Shown: positions 32,440 to 45,322 of the stretch, in pieces
Layout: each line of letters starts with the position of its first letter
Position numbering within the stretch: the stretch's first letter is position 1
DNA from: Symbiodinium natans
Lineage: Eukaryota > Sar > Dinophyceae > Suessiales > Symbiodiniaceae
DNA length: 64,000 nucleotides
NCBI GenBank assembly: GCA_905221605.1
Contig: CAJNDS010002285.1
Location: forward strand, 152,501-216,500
Reading direction: 5' to 3'
Translations under genes and position numbers: made by a program
Notes under the pieces: generated by a model
Databases searched by the model: none
What the model saw: the letters and a program-made list of their open reading frames with translations, nothing else
Told to the model about the DNA's origin: nothing

Positions 32440-32476
32440 GCTCTCACTCTCGCTCTCGCTCTCGCTCTCGCTCTCG

Positions 32477-32571
<95 letters not shown>

Positions 32572-32644
32572 GCTCTCGCTCTCGCTCTCGCTCTCACTCT
32601 CACTCTCATCACACTCCTCACACACTTACAGACACTCTGTCTCT

Positions 32645-32685
<41 letters not shown>

Positions 32686-32690
32686 GCAAG
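32343..32690 (+). repeat. (CTCACT)n / (CTCGCT)n microsatellite with (CT)n tail
   Basis: About 260 bp of CTCACT hexamers with blocks of CTCGCT, then a (CT)n run at 32645-32680. All six frames are open and encode dipeptide repeats (SH, SE, LT, RV), so these ORFs are repeat artefacts. Confidence 0.95.
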
Positions 32691-32984
32691 CACTTGCTGC
32701 TCCAAAACATACGTCTGTTTGGCTCTGGCAAAGACCAGGGTCGATGGCACTAAATTCAAAATGCTGTAAATGACAGGTCTGACCCATCAACGGTGCGTTA
32801 ACCGCCGCAAAAATTGAGATTGGAAGACATGCGCCAAAATGTGTCCAAGCATGCGCGGATGTTCTTGCGGCATCCGTTCACCAGCCCCACAACTTGACCA
32901 TTGTTAGAACCCAATCAGGGTGCTTGGCAACAGCTGATTCGCTAGGAGCACAAGTCGTTCCTGCACAATAAATATCTTTGCTGT

Positions 32985-33150
32985 TCAATTTTTTTTTTGG
33001 ACTGTCGCCTCTTTACTACATCAGTAGCACAGTAGGCCGGTCTTGTTGGGCTCGACGTAAAGGGTGAAACAATGTCAGCGCTCACAACCGCAAGACACAA
33101 GAAACAACCACCAAGCAAACAGACACCGAAGAAACAAAGCGAGCAATCGC
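32985..33150 (-). mobile_element. SINE-like retroposon, copy B
   Basis: Minus-strand copy with the core AGACCGGCCTACTGTGCTAC, then TGATGTAGTAAAGAGGCGAC and an A run (T run at 32990 on plus). Its 5' part matches the GT-rich region of copies A and C. Confidence 0.6.
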
Positions 33151-33229
33151 GCTGAACTACTAGATACCCCACGGACTCAGTACTCGAGGTCGTCAATGAA
33201 GTCCCGGCGCACAAGGAAGCACAGAGCTT

Positions 33230-35420
33230 GTGGGGGAATCGCAAATTGCGACGTTGCCAGATTCACAAAACCACCATCATGTAGCCACTGGTGCGACAGC
33301 GGTTATTCAAACCGAGATCATCAGAAGAGGTTCGGATCACGTACTCGTTGTCAAGGAGAGACAACCGACACTCAATGGCGAAAGGATGTTGCAAGTCAGA
33401 CTCCCTAGGGGGGATGAAAGATGCGCATATGCCCCATGGTGGTCAGCCAGTAGGGACTTAACAGCAAGAACAATCAAGCAAGACCGGCCCAGGGCACTCC
33501 ATGGTGGTCAGCCAGTGGAGTAGCTCCGAGCACAGGGTTTTCCGTCAACCTGGCGTACAAGTGCCCACCCAGAACGGTGCCCGCGCACTGCCAGAGGGGG
33601 GGCGAGAGTAGCTGCAGCTACCGATTCCACGGGGAGATTCCACAGCGAGTCATCAAACCCTTAACGCCACAGGGTTGATAATGACAACGAGGAACCTCCC
33701 ATTCCAGGCATCTCACACAAGGCCACGCCACCTTGGCGCTGGCCTGCGCATCGGCACGCACCAGGTCCCTCCAAACCCAAACCCGCGAGGTACGTTGGTA
33801 AGGAGATGGGAGGGCTCACATCACAATGGTGCCGAGGTGCAAGGATCTCCACGGTATTGCTACTTTGGTCCAATCAGAGACTTCAGGTAACATCCACGCG
33901 GGCGGGGAGCCCACTTGCCCTGCCGCAGGTCAGCTCAGACGAGGGTGACCCTCCAGAGTCACAAGAGGGCCAGGTTGTTCTACAAGTGGAGAATGGCTCC
34001 CTGCCACGTCAGCGGGTGCATAACTTCCACGTAGAAGTGTCCACAGCCAGCGCGCCGAACTGCTAGGTCACCCTGTGCACACAGTACTCGAAATCGTCGA
34101 AGAGGCCGGGAGCACACATGTAGCACCGAGTGCGCAGGTGCGTCGCAAGTTGCGACGTTGCCAGATTCACAAAACCACCATCATGCAGCCACCGATGCGA
34201 ATACATTCAGCACCAGCCAAGGCCGTTCACGAGAAGGTTCACAAGTCCGCCATCACAGGCGGGGCATAGTCGTGCCTTGGCACGGGATGTTGCAGGTGGC
34301 AACCTTCTTGATCCGAAGTATAAAGTCGCCCCATGGTGGTCAGCCAGTGGGGACTTAACGGCAAAAACAAAGGGTAGGACCAGCCCAGAGCACTCCATGG
34401 TGGTCAGCCAGTGGAGCCTCTCCGAGCACAAGGCGCAACGTTCTTTGGACTCACAAGAGTCTCGTCCGACGGCCAAAGCAGGCTTGACTGCTTCGTTCCA
34501 ATCAGAGCCATCAGGTGGACCCAAGTAGGCGGGGACCCCACCTGCCCTGCAGGAAGCGGGAGAGCCCCCCAGTCGAAACTTCGCACTCACGGCCAAGCAA
34601 CTATCTCCTTGGTCGGTGAGGGTTGAGGGTTCAATGACCAGAATCAGACCCTCCATGCCCAAACCGACGGACGTCGGCGAGGAGATGTGAGGGCTCACAT
34701 CATGCTTGGCCACCTACCGTTGGGGAGGTAGTCATGTATGGCTGCTTTGACGCAAGCAGAGATATACACCCAAGCAGGTAGGGAACCCCGCAGCAACCCA
34801 AGCACAGGCGAGAATGGCTCTCGTGAAGGCCAGGTTGTCCACAGGTGCTCGATGGCACATTGCCAGGGATGTGGAAACCTGATCTCCGCGTAGAAGTGTC
34901 CACAACCCAGACGCAGCATCCCCTAGCTGGTCTCTCCCAATTGGTATGACGCCGTTGTACGACAAGGGGGTGTCACCGTCCAGACGAGAGATGGTCAACA
35001 CTCAAGTCCAAGTGGTTCACACACGGTCGTAGCACAAAGAAGCAGGCAACCTGCCCACCTAGAGGGGGCAGAGAAAAGGAAGATTGGCCGTTTTACCGAT
35101 GACAAGGCTGGAACATCCAAGCAGGACCGGGCCAGGGTAGTCCGTGGCAGATGGCCAGTGGAGCAACCACGAAATAAAGGCCCCCCGTTCCCACAGGCAC
35201 ACCGCGGGGCCGACACAGAAGGGTGTTCACAGCTGCAAGCTGTGAGCACACAAAAGACAAGCACGATCAATCCTTGGCATAGACCACGAGAGGGTTGCCA
35301 ACCAAGAATATCCCGAGGTAGTCTTGCGGCACGTATCGGCGAGGAGATGTGAGGGCTCACATCACGCTGGGCAGCATGCCGTGAAAGGACGCAATGGCGC
35401 GTTAGCATGGCGTCACCCTC
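33230..35420 (-). pseudogene. Three tandem decayed copies of an alpha/beta-hydrolase-like gene
   Basis: Minus-strand fragments match the ORF at 45323-46312. Blocks resembling CGHFYVENMHPLPWQGAIEY recur near 34020, 34890 and (weaker) beyond. Blocks resembling DASPRISLPTYLMGLG recur near 33820, 34690 and 35355. At DNA level, a segment starting TTGCGACGTTGCCAGATTCA is at about 33248 and again at about 34153. A CCATGGTGGTCAGCCAGT block occurs twice in each copy (33436 and 33489; 34333 and 34397). Period is roughly 0.9 kb. Numerous stops and frameshifts show these are relics. Confidence 0.65.
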
Positions 35421-35437
35421 AGATGACAGGTTGCTGT

Positions 35438-38400
35438 CTATTGCCAGGAGCCATCCCAGTCCGGACGCCGGGAGCGATGGCCATCTGAGGTGGTATGGGA
35501 ACGCGTACTGCTGGGCATGACCTGCATTGGAGGCAGCTCTTGCTCATCAACCCCCCACTCAGGGATGCCGTCCGGAATGGGGATACTCCTGTATCTTGTC
35601 ATTGAGGTTTGGGCCGCAAGCCACATCACCCGGACAGCTTCCTGGATTTGCCTGTACTGCACAACACCTTCGTCCTTATACTGAAAGGGGAAGGAGGTAA
35701 CTGCCGCACGCAGGGCCGAAGGATCAGGGTCCTTGGGGGTGCCATGACAGTACATCTTAAACCAGAAGCTGTTGAGTCGCTGCTTGGTTGGATGTTTGGC
35801 TCGCATGAGCCCCTTAATGGCAGCCCAATGAGCAGTGGCTGCGTCATACCACGCATTTTGGGGACGTCGGGGCCCATGCTTGGTGGGCGTGGTGCTGATC
35901 CCTTTCCAATGCGCATCAAAGATGACTGGCAGCCGGAAAGGGGCGGAGACATCCACTTCTCGCAAAGCTGCAAGGTCAGTGGTTCGCAGCTCCGAGAAGC
36001 GCCAATCATTCACCTGTGCCTCGGGTTCGTCCTCCGCGTCCGACATGTCATCCATCGGGCAGGGAGAGCCTTCGTTAGTTTCGGAGGAGATGCTGACGAC
36101 CTCCGGCGAGGTGGCTGCAGCGTTTGCTTCCACAGGCGCAGCCAAGGGCGAGGAGAGCAGGCACTCTAATGGCAACACTCGCCGTAGAAAAACAGCCATT
36201 CTGTGAGAAGTGTCAGGCCATTCCAAGTTATAAACTGACCAAAAATGTTCAATGTTTTGGTTGGCCACCGAGGCTGCAAGAGCAAGCCGGATGGCGTCAA
36301 GGAAATGGGCAGGGGGGAGGTCCGGCCTAAATTCTTGATAGTGCCTTTTCCCAAGCGTCTCTGTGCCCTGCAGCGTGATGCCTATAGGAACGTATTCAGG
36401 CTGGGCTGGGCAAGCCTGGCCGTTTCCACGTCCGTGTGCTGAGCAGCTGCGGCCCATGCCTGCAAGGCTTCTTGGGAGGCTTGGCCAGTGACTTGTGGCA
36501 GTCCACTGTGCGCGTCCATCACATATTTGGTTGTGGGGCACTTGGGACACCGATAAGCTCGGCCAGCCAAGAAGGCCACCATGGCTGCAGGCGGCACATT
36601 GATCTGCAGGTCAGTAATTTTATTGTCAGATTCAGGAAAACCAATAACAATGGGCAGCCCTGCCGTACGCTCCAGGGGACCTTTTTGGTGGGACTCGAAT
36701 GCGAGCAGAAGTGCACCCAGCCAATAATCTGGGTCAGCGTAGCTGAGCATTGCAGGAAAACTGGCATTGATGACACTCGGCAAGTCCGACACAGCAGAGA
36801 AAAGGTCCGCGATGTACTGCGCTGTGGTAAGAAAGCCATACCCCACCAGGGACTCCGAAAGCCTTGCTTGGTCCAGCTGCGGGACCGGGCAATCCAACAT
36901 CGCAGCAAGGTCGAAATGCTGCAATGCCCCCGACAATCTAAGGCACTGCGTGATGATAGGGTCATAAACCTTCAAATACGCTGCCGGAAACGTTTCAGAA
37001 GATGCAGTAGCGTGCGATTAGCATTTCCGAGTCTTGCAGCTGGTTCGGTATGCCGTTCAAAAACACCTCATAGGCCCGATATGCCCGAAGCTGCTGGCAG
37101 TGTGTTGTGAGGTGTTGCGAGTCACGCAGGTTCATGTAGGGCCGAGGTTTGACATTCTTACCAAAGTGATGCCCCGCTGCAAGTGCGCGCCACATGAGAT
37201 CACAGACCGAGGCTGTGTTGCTCTGCATGATGGGTGCGCAGGCTGGGGCGCTGGGATCGCGGGTGCCGCTGGGCTCGCTAGGCCCTCGAGGCTTGGCTTT
37301 TGGTGGTTCCAGCTGCTGAGAGCCGTCTTTGTCCAAAGCGAGAGGCCGACTTTCCTTGCGAGCTTGGACAGCGGGCACAGGCCTGGCGGGGATGGGCGTC
37401 GGGCCATGGGGAGGCATAGGGAGATACGATTTTGGTTCCGTCAGGCCAAGTGAGTCCGTGGGAGACTTATCGCAAGGGGGCTGTGACGCCTCAGCCGTCC
37501 TAATCCCATCCGGAGATGTTGCGTGCGTGGGCCGTGTCCGGGGGCTGGGTGGACGTCGTACAGGCGGCGGGTCCCTAATGTTGCCGCAACTACGGGGTGG
37601 ACATGAGGCGGCGCTACCCCCTCCGATCCTGTGAGCAACTTCACTTGAGGGAGTCGTCACACAAGCATCCAGAGCAGTAGGACTCGCGGCCGGCACAACC
37701 GCAGGCGCTTTCGTTGCAGGCTCCTTCGTCAGTGGTCCTCTCTCCCGCGTTGGGGCGCCGCAAGGGGTTCGGGAAACGTCCCGTTTAGCTGGCGGAGGCG
37801 GGCTGACAGCTGCCGCAATGGAGCCCCCCGCGGCCCGAGGCTTGAGCCATGGTGTACCCCACCGCTCGCCATGGCGCGCGTTGGTGGTAGCCTCGCCTTG
37901 GGCTGGCGACTGCTGCGGCGTAGGAACCTCGACTGCAGTAGCAGCAACCACGTCGGGACTGTTACTACCCGCGGGCACAGGGCTGTTTCCCGGGGAGTCC
38001 ACATCAATCGCAGTTTCGGAGGCAGCCTTACTCGTGCGAACAGGTAGGAGGTGAAGACCGCGGGGGGCTCGCATTATGCCGGCCTTATGCTCGAAAGCCG
38101 GGTCAGCGCGTTGAGCAGATCCCCGCTTGGGCGGCATCCTAATGTTGGTGTCCCCTAGCAAGCAGGTGAGGTACTGGGCGACCCCATCTCCTTCCCTCAC
38201 CGGCTGGAAGGGGACACAATACACCGCATTGGGCAGGGGCTCCAGGACGAAGCCGCGCGTTTGCAGACTAGCAATGGTGCCCGAGTAAGAGTTGGAGGTG
38301 AAAGAGGGACTCCCCCATCCTTCTTGCTGAAGTGTGCGGTAAAAAACTTCCCGCTTGTCTCCCCAGGTGGCCTTCAAAGCCCACGCTTGATGCAGGGGTG

Positions 38401-40235
38401 GTGTTTCAAAGAGGTCCAGCCCAACTTTGCGTTCCGCAGGCAGCACGATGCTGGCTACTGTCCGTTCTCGGAAGGCTTGCTTGTGTAATGCCGTTGCAAT
38501 GCCAGGGCCATCCATGCTCCACAAGCTGGCTTGTGTGCGCACATATTCAGCGCATTCAATTAGGCCCCCGGTTGCGCAGGCCGCCATTTGGAAGCATGCA
38601 CCTATACCATCAGAGTAGTGCGGTGCCACGAAAACCAAAGCCCCAAGCCCTCTCGTGAAGGAGGAGGTGGCTCGGGCAAACCCTGCCTCGCTACTAAACA
38701 GGAATCCAGAAGCCCGACATGTCACAAAGACACATATCCCAAATGTGGGGCCAGTGGAGCAGGCCGTGGTGATAGCACCGAAGAAGCGTTTAAGGGACCC
38801 TATGCGATTCATGAGGAAGGTCCGAAACGTCACAAGGCTCCAAGTGTTGGGCGCGCCAGTTAGCGGGAAGTCTTCCGCGGTTTGGCAGGCTTCAAGTAGG
38901 CTCATATCGTCATCACCCAGTGGGTCTGCCGGGAGACTCAACTGCAGCATAAACTTCATTTGGGTAACAATCCTGGCATACTGAGAGACCATCCCGATAG
39001 GGGAGCCAGGATAGACCTGGTGCCCAAAAGTGAGCACAATGTCCGCCAGGACCATGCTGAGGTCGTAGCTTCTGCCTATTTTGGTTTGGGTCTCATCCTG
39101 ATCTGGCACCCGTACCCATCGACACGTTTCCATCCACCTGCCTGCAAGACTACGCAGTGGCCGCCCGAGCAGGTGCTGCATTGTGGGACCTGGTGGCATA
39201 CGTAGCCGAGGGACCTTGCCTATCAGCTCGAAGCGGCACGCCTCCGAGTACCGACATGCGTATAGAATGGCAGCAATCTCAGGAGGGAGGCGCATGGATG
39301 AACAGAGCGAGAGGTTGACAGCCGGTCCAACAATGGCCTTCAGCCCGGCGGCCTGCATGACTGTCTCGGCTTGCTTCGGTTTGACGATGCTCATACAGAG
39401 AATCGATTCCAGCATCGAGACCGCTGAGAACAACACCTCAGACGCTCCAGAGGGACGGTGGGGCTTGCCCCAAGAGGGCATCTCGCCTTGTCCCTTTTTC
39501 CACGGGCCGGAACTTTGGGCCGTTTGCCGCAAAAGGGCCGCAGGCAAGGTGGCTGGCGTGTGGAGGTCGGCAGGGACCGCATTGAGACCACAAATCTTTT
39601 GCTCCAACAACTCCGTGACGAAGTGGTAATTGGGTCGCGAGCCTCCAGCGGGCTGTCTGTGGTCGCCAATCATGACATCGAGTGCATGCTTGATGTGCGC
39701 CAGAATGGTGTTGGAACCCGGTGTGCCCAATTGCTGGGCTTCATCTCGGAGGAGCAACTCAACATCCTTTAGACGGTTAATGAGCTGCGAGTAGGGAAAG
39801 CTGAGCCTTGCCACAATCGTACCATGCGTCGTGGCTACAAGTAGCCCCCGGTACAAATCGTGCACATCAAAAGGGAGCTTATGTGTGTCCTTCTCCTTGT
39901 TACCCGGTATGCGAACGATGCGGCTGCGAACAAATTCATTGCTAGCAGTCGTGAGCCTATCAACCGCTTCGACATAGGCCCGAACCGATTCATTGCCATG
40001 AGCGGTGTACAGGGTGAGCCGGTTCGTCAGGCACGCAAGGAGTACTCCTAGAAACGCGCAGGATCGTGTCTTCCCGCTGCCGGGCGCACCCGTTATGAAT
40101 ACAGAAGTACGATTAGCGGCCAGGCCGTACGAGCACGCTCCCAGCAGCGCTGCCAGGTGTCCGTCCGCCCCCCAAAAGGTATCACAGAGGCACGTAAGGA
40201 AGGCGGGACCAACCGCGAGCGCAAAGATGCTGGCT
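35438..40235 (-). pseudogene. Superfamily-1 (UPF1-like) helicase half of a giant intronless gene
   Basis: Read on the minus strand. The Walker A motif GAPGSGKTRS (40090-40062), Walker B-type DEAQQL (about 39745), motif III GDHRQPAGG (about 39665), a CSSMRLPPEIAA box (motif IV-like, about 39290) and GFARATSSFTRG (motif VI-like) follow in canonical SF1 order. The C-terminal third is proline/serine-rich. A frameshift near 37010 leads to the frame at 36975 (ATASSETFPAAYLKVYDPII), with a CPKCPTTKYV cysteine pair; another near 36400 leads to the last 300 codons ending at 35438. Upstream, an in-frame TGA at 40237-40235 separates this from the hydrolase part. An ATP-dependent RNA/DNA helicase role is inferred; as written the frame is broken. 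Confidence 0.72.
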
Positions 40236-40239
40236 CAAG

Positions 40240-43200
40240 TCCTCGGATCGTGCTCGTTGCTCAACGAGTCATGGGACAGGCGTAGACACTCCGCATGCCA
40301 CAGCGCAGGAGTCCGGGCGTCCTCCTGGCCGGGCAGCGGAGAGTCCGGCTAACACGCCGCTCAGCAGCGTCGGCGTCCATTCTTGGCGATAGGATTGTTC
40401 CTCCGCAAGCCAAAGGTTGAGGAAGCTTTGCAAGGGGTTGGAAGCCCCTGGACCCGCAGTAAGCGATGCCTGCGCAGCTTGCGCTTCGCGCTTGCCTCTG
40501 AAGACTTGGCAGACCTCCGGTGAATGAGCTGTGCCCATGTGTCGTGCCAGTTCCCTCTCACCACTAGCCCGATAAGGAGGACAAGCACTAAATCTGTGAG
40601 AAAGCCCGGCAACCACTGTGGCTGCCGGATGGCAGCAAGAGGCGAGTCTTCTAGCGGAACGCCCAATGCAACATGCTGCCTTTCCCTAGGCATGTGTAGC
40701 AGAGCATCCCAAAGCGGGGTAGAGGCTCCTCCGGGCAGAACCTCAAGCTGGCTGACTCTCGGCAGTGAGGGTCGTTGTGCGAATTGGTTGTGCTGTTCAT
40801 CAGTCAAGAGCAGGGCAATGGTTATATTGACTGGCTGCATGGCCTTACTTTCTCCAGGGCCGGTGAGAAGCTTCTTCGGGGCAAGGAGCTCTTTAAACAT
40901 GCCTGGGTAGGCCACATCCCCCTTGTCTTCTCTCAAGGCAACCAGCAAAGCAGTGCCCTTGGCCGGCACTTTACCAGCGACAGCAAACCACTTTGTAGCC
41001 CAGTCAGGGACATCCGCCAACTCCGGTGTAAGGAGCATGACCGATGCCCTTGGGTAAACTCGATGGAGAAGGCAGATTGGCCACGTATGCGTGCCGGGCT
41101 TTATCGCCACGGGGGTGGCGGCCCGCTTGACCGCAGCTTGCTCTGGGTAGTGATACTGTTCCGAGGGCTCCTCCTCGATTTCTGCTTCCGAGGCCATGGC
41201 TAAAAACTGATAACCCAGCATGTCAACCAGGCGCTGTAACGACAGGTGGGGGAGCCACATACCCAAAACTAGTTTCATCGTGGGACCAAGTTCATGATAC
41301 GGGGGCGGCAAGTCAGCCAGATGCGGCTTGGCATCCATCAGGAGGACTTGGGTACAGTCAGCACGAAGACTTGCAATGCTCCGGTTCTCAGCGGATGGTA
41401 TCCGGAGAAAAGCCTCCATATCGGGGCGTCTGATTTGCCGTCCCAGCACGGAGTTGATGAAAGTTTTAGACTTATCCGAAAGCTGGACAGAGCCACACGC
41501 AACCCCCATCAAACCTGCTCGCACTGTGCGATCCATCCGGGGGTCGGCCAAGCCGCAAATCTTTTTAGTCAATTCCTTATGCACATAATCCCCCGGCGTG
41601 AGCTGGAATAGCTCTTCACTGTGGACAAAGTGACCATAAGAGTGTCCACCACTGCCAAGTGACTCAGGTCCAGTGAAGTAGTAGAGACGCGCTCCCGCGC
41701 CAATCGCTTGCGTCCTTGCTGCCTGGCTGGGCCGGAAGATACAAAGCTGGTCGCTCTCATGATGGACAAGACTAACAGCGTGCCGTAGTTCCGAACCCAG
41801 GATATATTGCAGCATGGCCCGTGGCATGGCAACGCCGCCCAAGCGTGCCTTGATGTGGACAAAATCGCCCTTGCAGTCAGGAAGCTTTTGGCGCTCATGC
41901 CAAGCGATAGCCACAGCAGCGCCCGTATACGACCCAGCAGAGAAGCCCGTAACGCACAGTTTGCACTCGCCAGCTCTACCTGCGGCGAGGCCCACATGTA
42001 GAGCGGTCAGCGCGGCAGTATGTGGCATGTGCAAGTGAGCCAGGGCAGGGCACATTGTCAGGGAGGCTTCTACCGAGCTGATTCTAGCGCGAACCGCCGC
42101 TGGCAGACCGCATCCTTCGACCTGAGGGTACAGAGCACGTGCCCATAGCTGGGCGGCTTGGGGCAGGAGCAACAGTGCATGTGCGGCATTACCGCTGGTC
42201 GAAAGCAACAACGGGCGTTGTGTGTCCTCAAATCGGACCTTTTTGCCCTGGTTGTCCCGGACTGTTTCCATTTCTAAGCCAGTGAGTGCATAGGAATTGG
42301 CTGTGTGAATGATGCTACCCGACACAGTGGGGGGCGTATTCTCAGCCTTCCCATTCATCCCGCTAATGAAGAGCGACCGACATTCCCCTGAGGGGGTTAG
42401 GTGAGGCTTTGGGGGCGGGTACTGGTAGGCAGGAAAGGCAAAGGCTGCCAGGGCTTGTTGCACACGCATGGCTAGTCCATCATCCCAGTATTGACTGAGG
42501 CCCAACGGCGTGACCTTTATGTCTGCAGCGAAGAGAGGCCACGGCAGATCCGCCTGGGCCAGCCAAGCATGCGCAGCGGCAGCAAGAAGAGCAAGCGGCC
42601 CAGTTGGGGTATTGGGTCGACTGCGCCATTTCGGGATGGCCCTGCAGGAAGATAGGGCATCTTTCTTCCAAAACATGAGGACCCCAGGGAAGTTTTTCCC
42701 AACAGAGGCCCACAGAGGGACGGTGTTCCCGTTGCCCCAGACCGACTCGGGTAGAGTAGGCAGCCGTACCACACTCCCCCACTGAGGCAGGATGTTTTTG
42801 CCTTTGGCACCATATCCATGCACAAAAGGAGGGGGGATAACCTCGGCGTATCGGTTCGCCATGAATAAGTCAGGACCAGGTAGGATTGCCAAACGAGAGT
42901 GCGAGCCGCCATAACCCCTGAGCAAGGGAAGAAGTCCCTGTTCATATGGGCCTTGTCCCATGTTTTGACCCCTCTAACCTGCCTGACTGGGGAGGCGCCA
43001 AACTGGATGTCTGGCTCTGGCCGGCCAGCAGTAAGGTCGGCCGTTTTCCACGCAACCTCATGTATGTATCTTCCTAAAAGTGCCCACGCAAACACAAAGT
43101 CAGAGTGCTTGTGAGCAGTGGTTCCGGCAAGAGGGGTGTTGCGTAGACATTGCCGATAATGGATCTGGTCCAACGGCACCTGCTCATGCATACCAGGCAA

Positions 43201-44812
43201 TGGAGTGGGCACTTCACTGGGCATGATGACTAGCTGCAGGGCTCGGCTCAACGCAGTACCAATTGAGGTCACCGCACTAGCGACGTTGCCAGGGATGCAG
43301 AAGCGAGGGGGCCGGGGATGTTTGCCCGGAGCATTCGGGAAGAAAAGGACCAATCCCCCATTTGCTTCGAGCTGGTCCTCGGACGCACAAACCATGCCAA
43401 TTGAGTTTGGCGATCGGGCCCCACACGGTATGGACCCGTCCGGCGAGCAACTCCACGGCGAGGCTGGAAGCGAGCCACAGGGCTGTGTCCGTCTCGACTT
43501 CCATGCTGCCCAGTGACTCCGTCGAGAGGGTATTGGGCAGTAGATCGAGGACTGCAAACCTTCGCAGCTCTTCTGCTTCCCACCTGGCAGTGAACAAGGT
43601 GTCATGGTCAAGCAACATCAAGACCACCCCTGGCGCAAGGACTCTGAGGACTGCCAGAATTTCGGGCCCCGCCCACGTAAAGTGCACAGAAGCTAGCCCC
43701 GCTTCCTTGGTATTAACCAAGATGGGAAACCACCTCTCCTTAAACGGGCCTTCCCACTGCATGCGTGCTACCAAATGCCGGACAAAGTAGGGGAAGTGCG
43801 GAATAGACAAGAAGCAGCGACTATCCGTGACTAAGAGCAGGACATGGGCTCCTGCGGACTCAGCAGCCCGGAGCTGTGGAAGTAGGCAGCCGAGTAATGC
43901 ATTGTAGTCAATCTCCGGGCGGAGACCTTGCGGCTCAGGCGGTTCGCCGGAAATGGCTCCCGAGGCCAGTTTTAATGGCAGTACGCCGCTAGGGGTGGGC
44001 TCAGGGAAATTCTGATTACTTTCTAGTGCCTGCGCGAGATCGTCAGGCTCCTGAGGCCCCGGCGCATGGTCAGCACTGAGAGTGCGAAGCTGGCATATAG
44101 CCTGCATTGCGGTCGCCGCAAGGACCTGTGGACCTGGGTGGCTAGGGACCTGCCATGGCGGCAGGTCGGCTGCAACTGGCGCGGGAGGTGGCCTCCCATG
44201 TGGAATTCGTGGCTCGATCCTACTGACCTCACTCACTGGGTATGCTCCAACACGTGGAGGAATCGGCGGTATGGGAGGGCGAGGACTATTATCCGGCCAG
44301 CAGACCCTAGGTGGATTAGGTGATGGAGTTTGCCAGGGCCCGGGAGACAGGGCTGTCTCCCTACCCGCTCCTTGTTCGGTGAGAACACTCGCCCAAGGGG
44401 GAAGGTCTATCGCGTCACCAGGCACAGCACTGTGCGTGGACACCGCTCGTCCCATGAGGGCACTGCTATGCGGCATGATGCCGATGCCTGGCCTCCATGC
44501 ATGCAGGAGAAAACAGCGAACCGTGGGTTGCCGGGCGAAGCAGACGGCGTTGCTGTTTCTCAAAAAGGCAGAATGGTCCAGACACAACAAGGGTTGTATT
44601 TCCGGCGGAAAGTGTCGGCACCAACCGGCAGCATCGAGTTCGTGAGGCAGGATGACGCCGGCTTGCATCTGCCTGGTCATTGCGACATCACTGGTCCCTA
44701 AAGTGGCAAGTGCAGTGAGTTGCCCTCTCCTGGCAACGTGGACTTGGAGCACTTGCGCTCCAACCCGGATCGCGTACGGTTGACAGGCATACGACTCCAT
44801 GGCATCACTCAC
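40240..44812 (-). pseudogene. N-terminal half of the giant gene: possible glycosyltransferase-like and alpha/beta-hydrolase domains
   Basis: Starts at 44812 (MSDAMESYACQPYAIRVGAQ). A proline-rich linker leads to a Rossmann-like segment with LMLLDHDTLF (DxD-like, about 43610), only weakly suggestive of a GT-A fold. Frameshifts near 43395 and 42930 connect to the long frame 42961-40361. There CVTGFSAGSYTGAAVA (about 41960-41915) has the GxSxG nucleophile elbow of alpha/beta hydrolases, with a downstream acidic residue (HHESDQLCIF) and His-rich loop (GGHSYGHFVHS). A hydrophobic helix (LTDLVLVLLIGLVVRG) lies near 40590. Two more shifts (about 40440 and 40340) precede the helicase part. No introns are seen. 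The combination suggests a multidomain protein of unknown role. Confidence 0.6.
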
Positions 44813-45322
44813 CGAACATGGCAGGCCAAACTCATGTGACTACCCCACAGACAGCGGAAAACCACGAGGCAACCACCAGACACGAAGATCCCTGGAAAGC
44901 CCTTTCAAGAACAACGGAGGGACACAAGGAAGGGGAGGACCAAACAGAAGCACAACACACAGGAGAGAAGAAGCAGAAAGGCGAGAAAAAACCAGTCAGG
45001 AGCGTTACAACCCTCTACACAATGGGTCCTCGTTCAGTCAGCCTGCCACCCTTAGCTTGAGCCAGGGCACATCCAACGCGCAACCTGAAAAGGGATGCAG
45101 CGTGTCATCGCAGGTTGCTGTTACTTGTGGCTGCAATGTGCTGCATGTACAAAGCAATGACCTGGAGACACTGGCATCCTTTACTTTGTCCGTGCACAGT
45201 AGTAGCACCAGAATGCAGGCGTACCTCGGTTGCTGGTCTGTTTGTAGCGGCAACACAAGGGCCGGCGCGCATAAATCGATTAAAATGGAAAAAGGAAGGT
45301 ACTCTCTACCCTGCCCCGACGA

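Noticed and set aside
32250-32769. ORFs encoding long SH, SE, LT or RV dipeptide repeats
   Set aside because: They are open in all frames because of the (CTCACT)n microsatellite.
40235-40237. In-frame TGA as a selenocysteine or readthrough codon
   Set aside because: Several other frameshifts and stops lie within 250 bp, so decay or sequencing indels explain it better.
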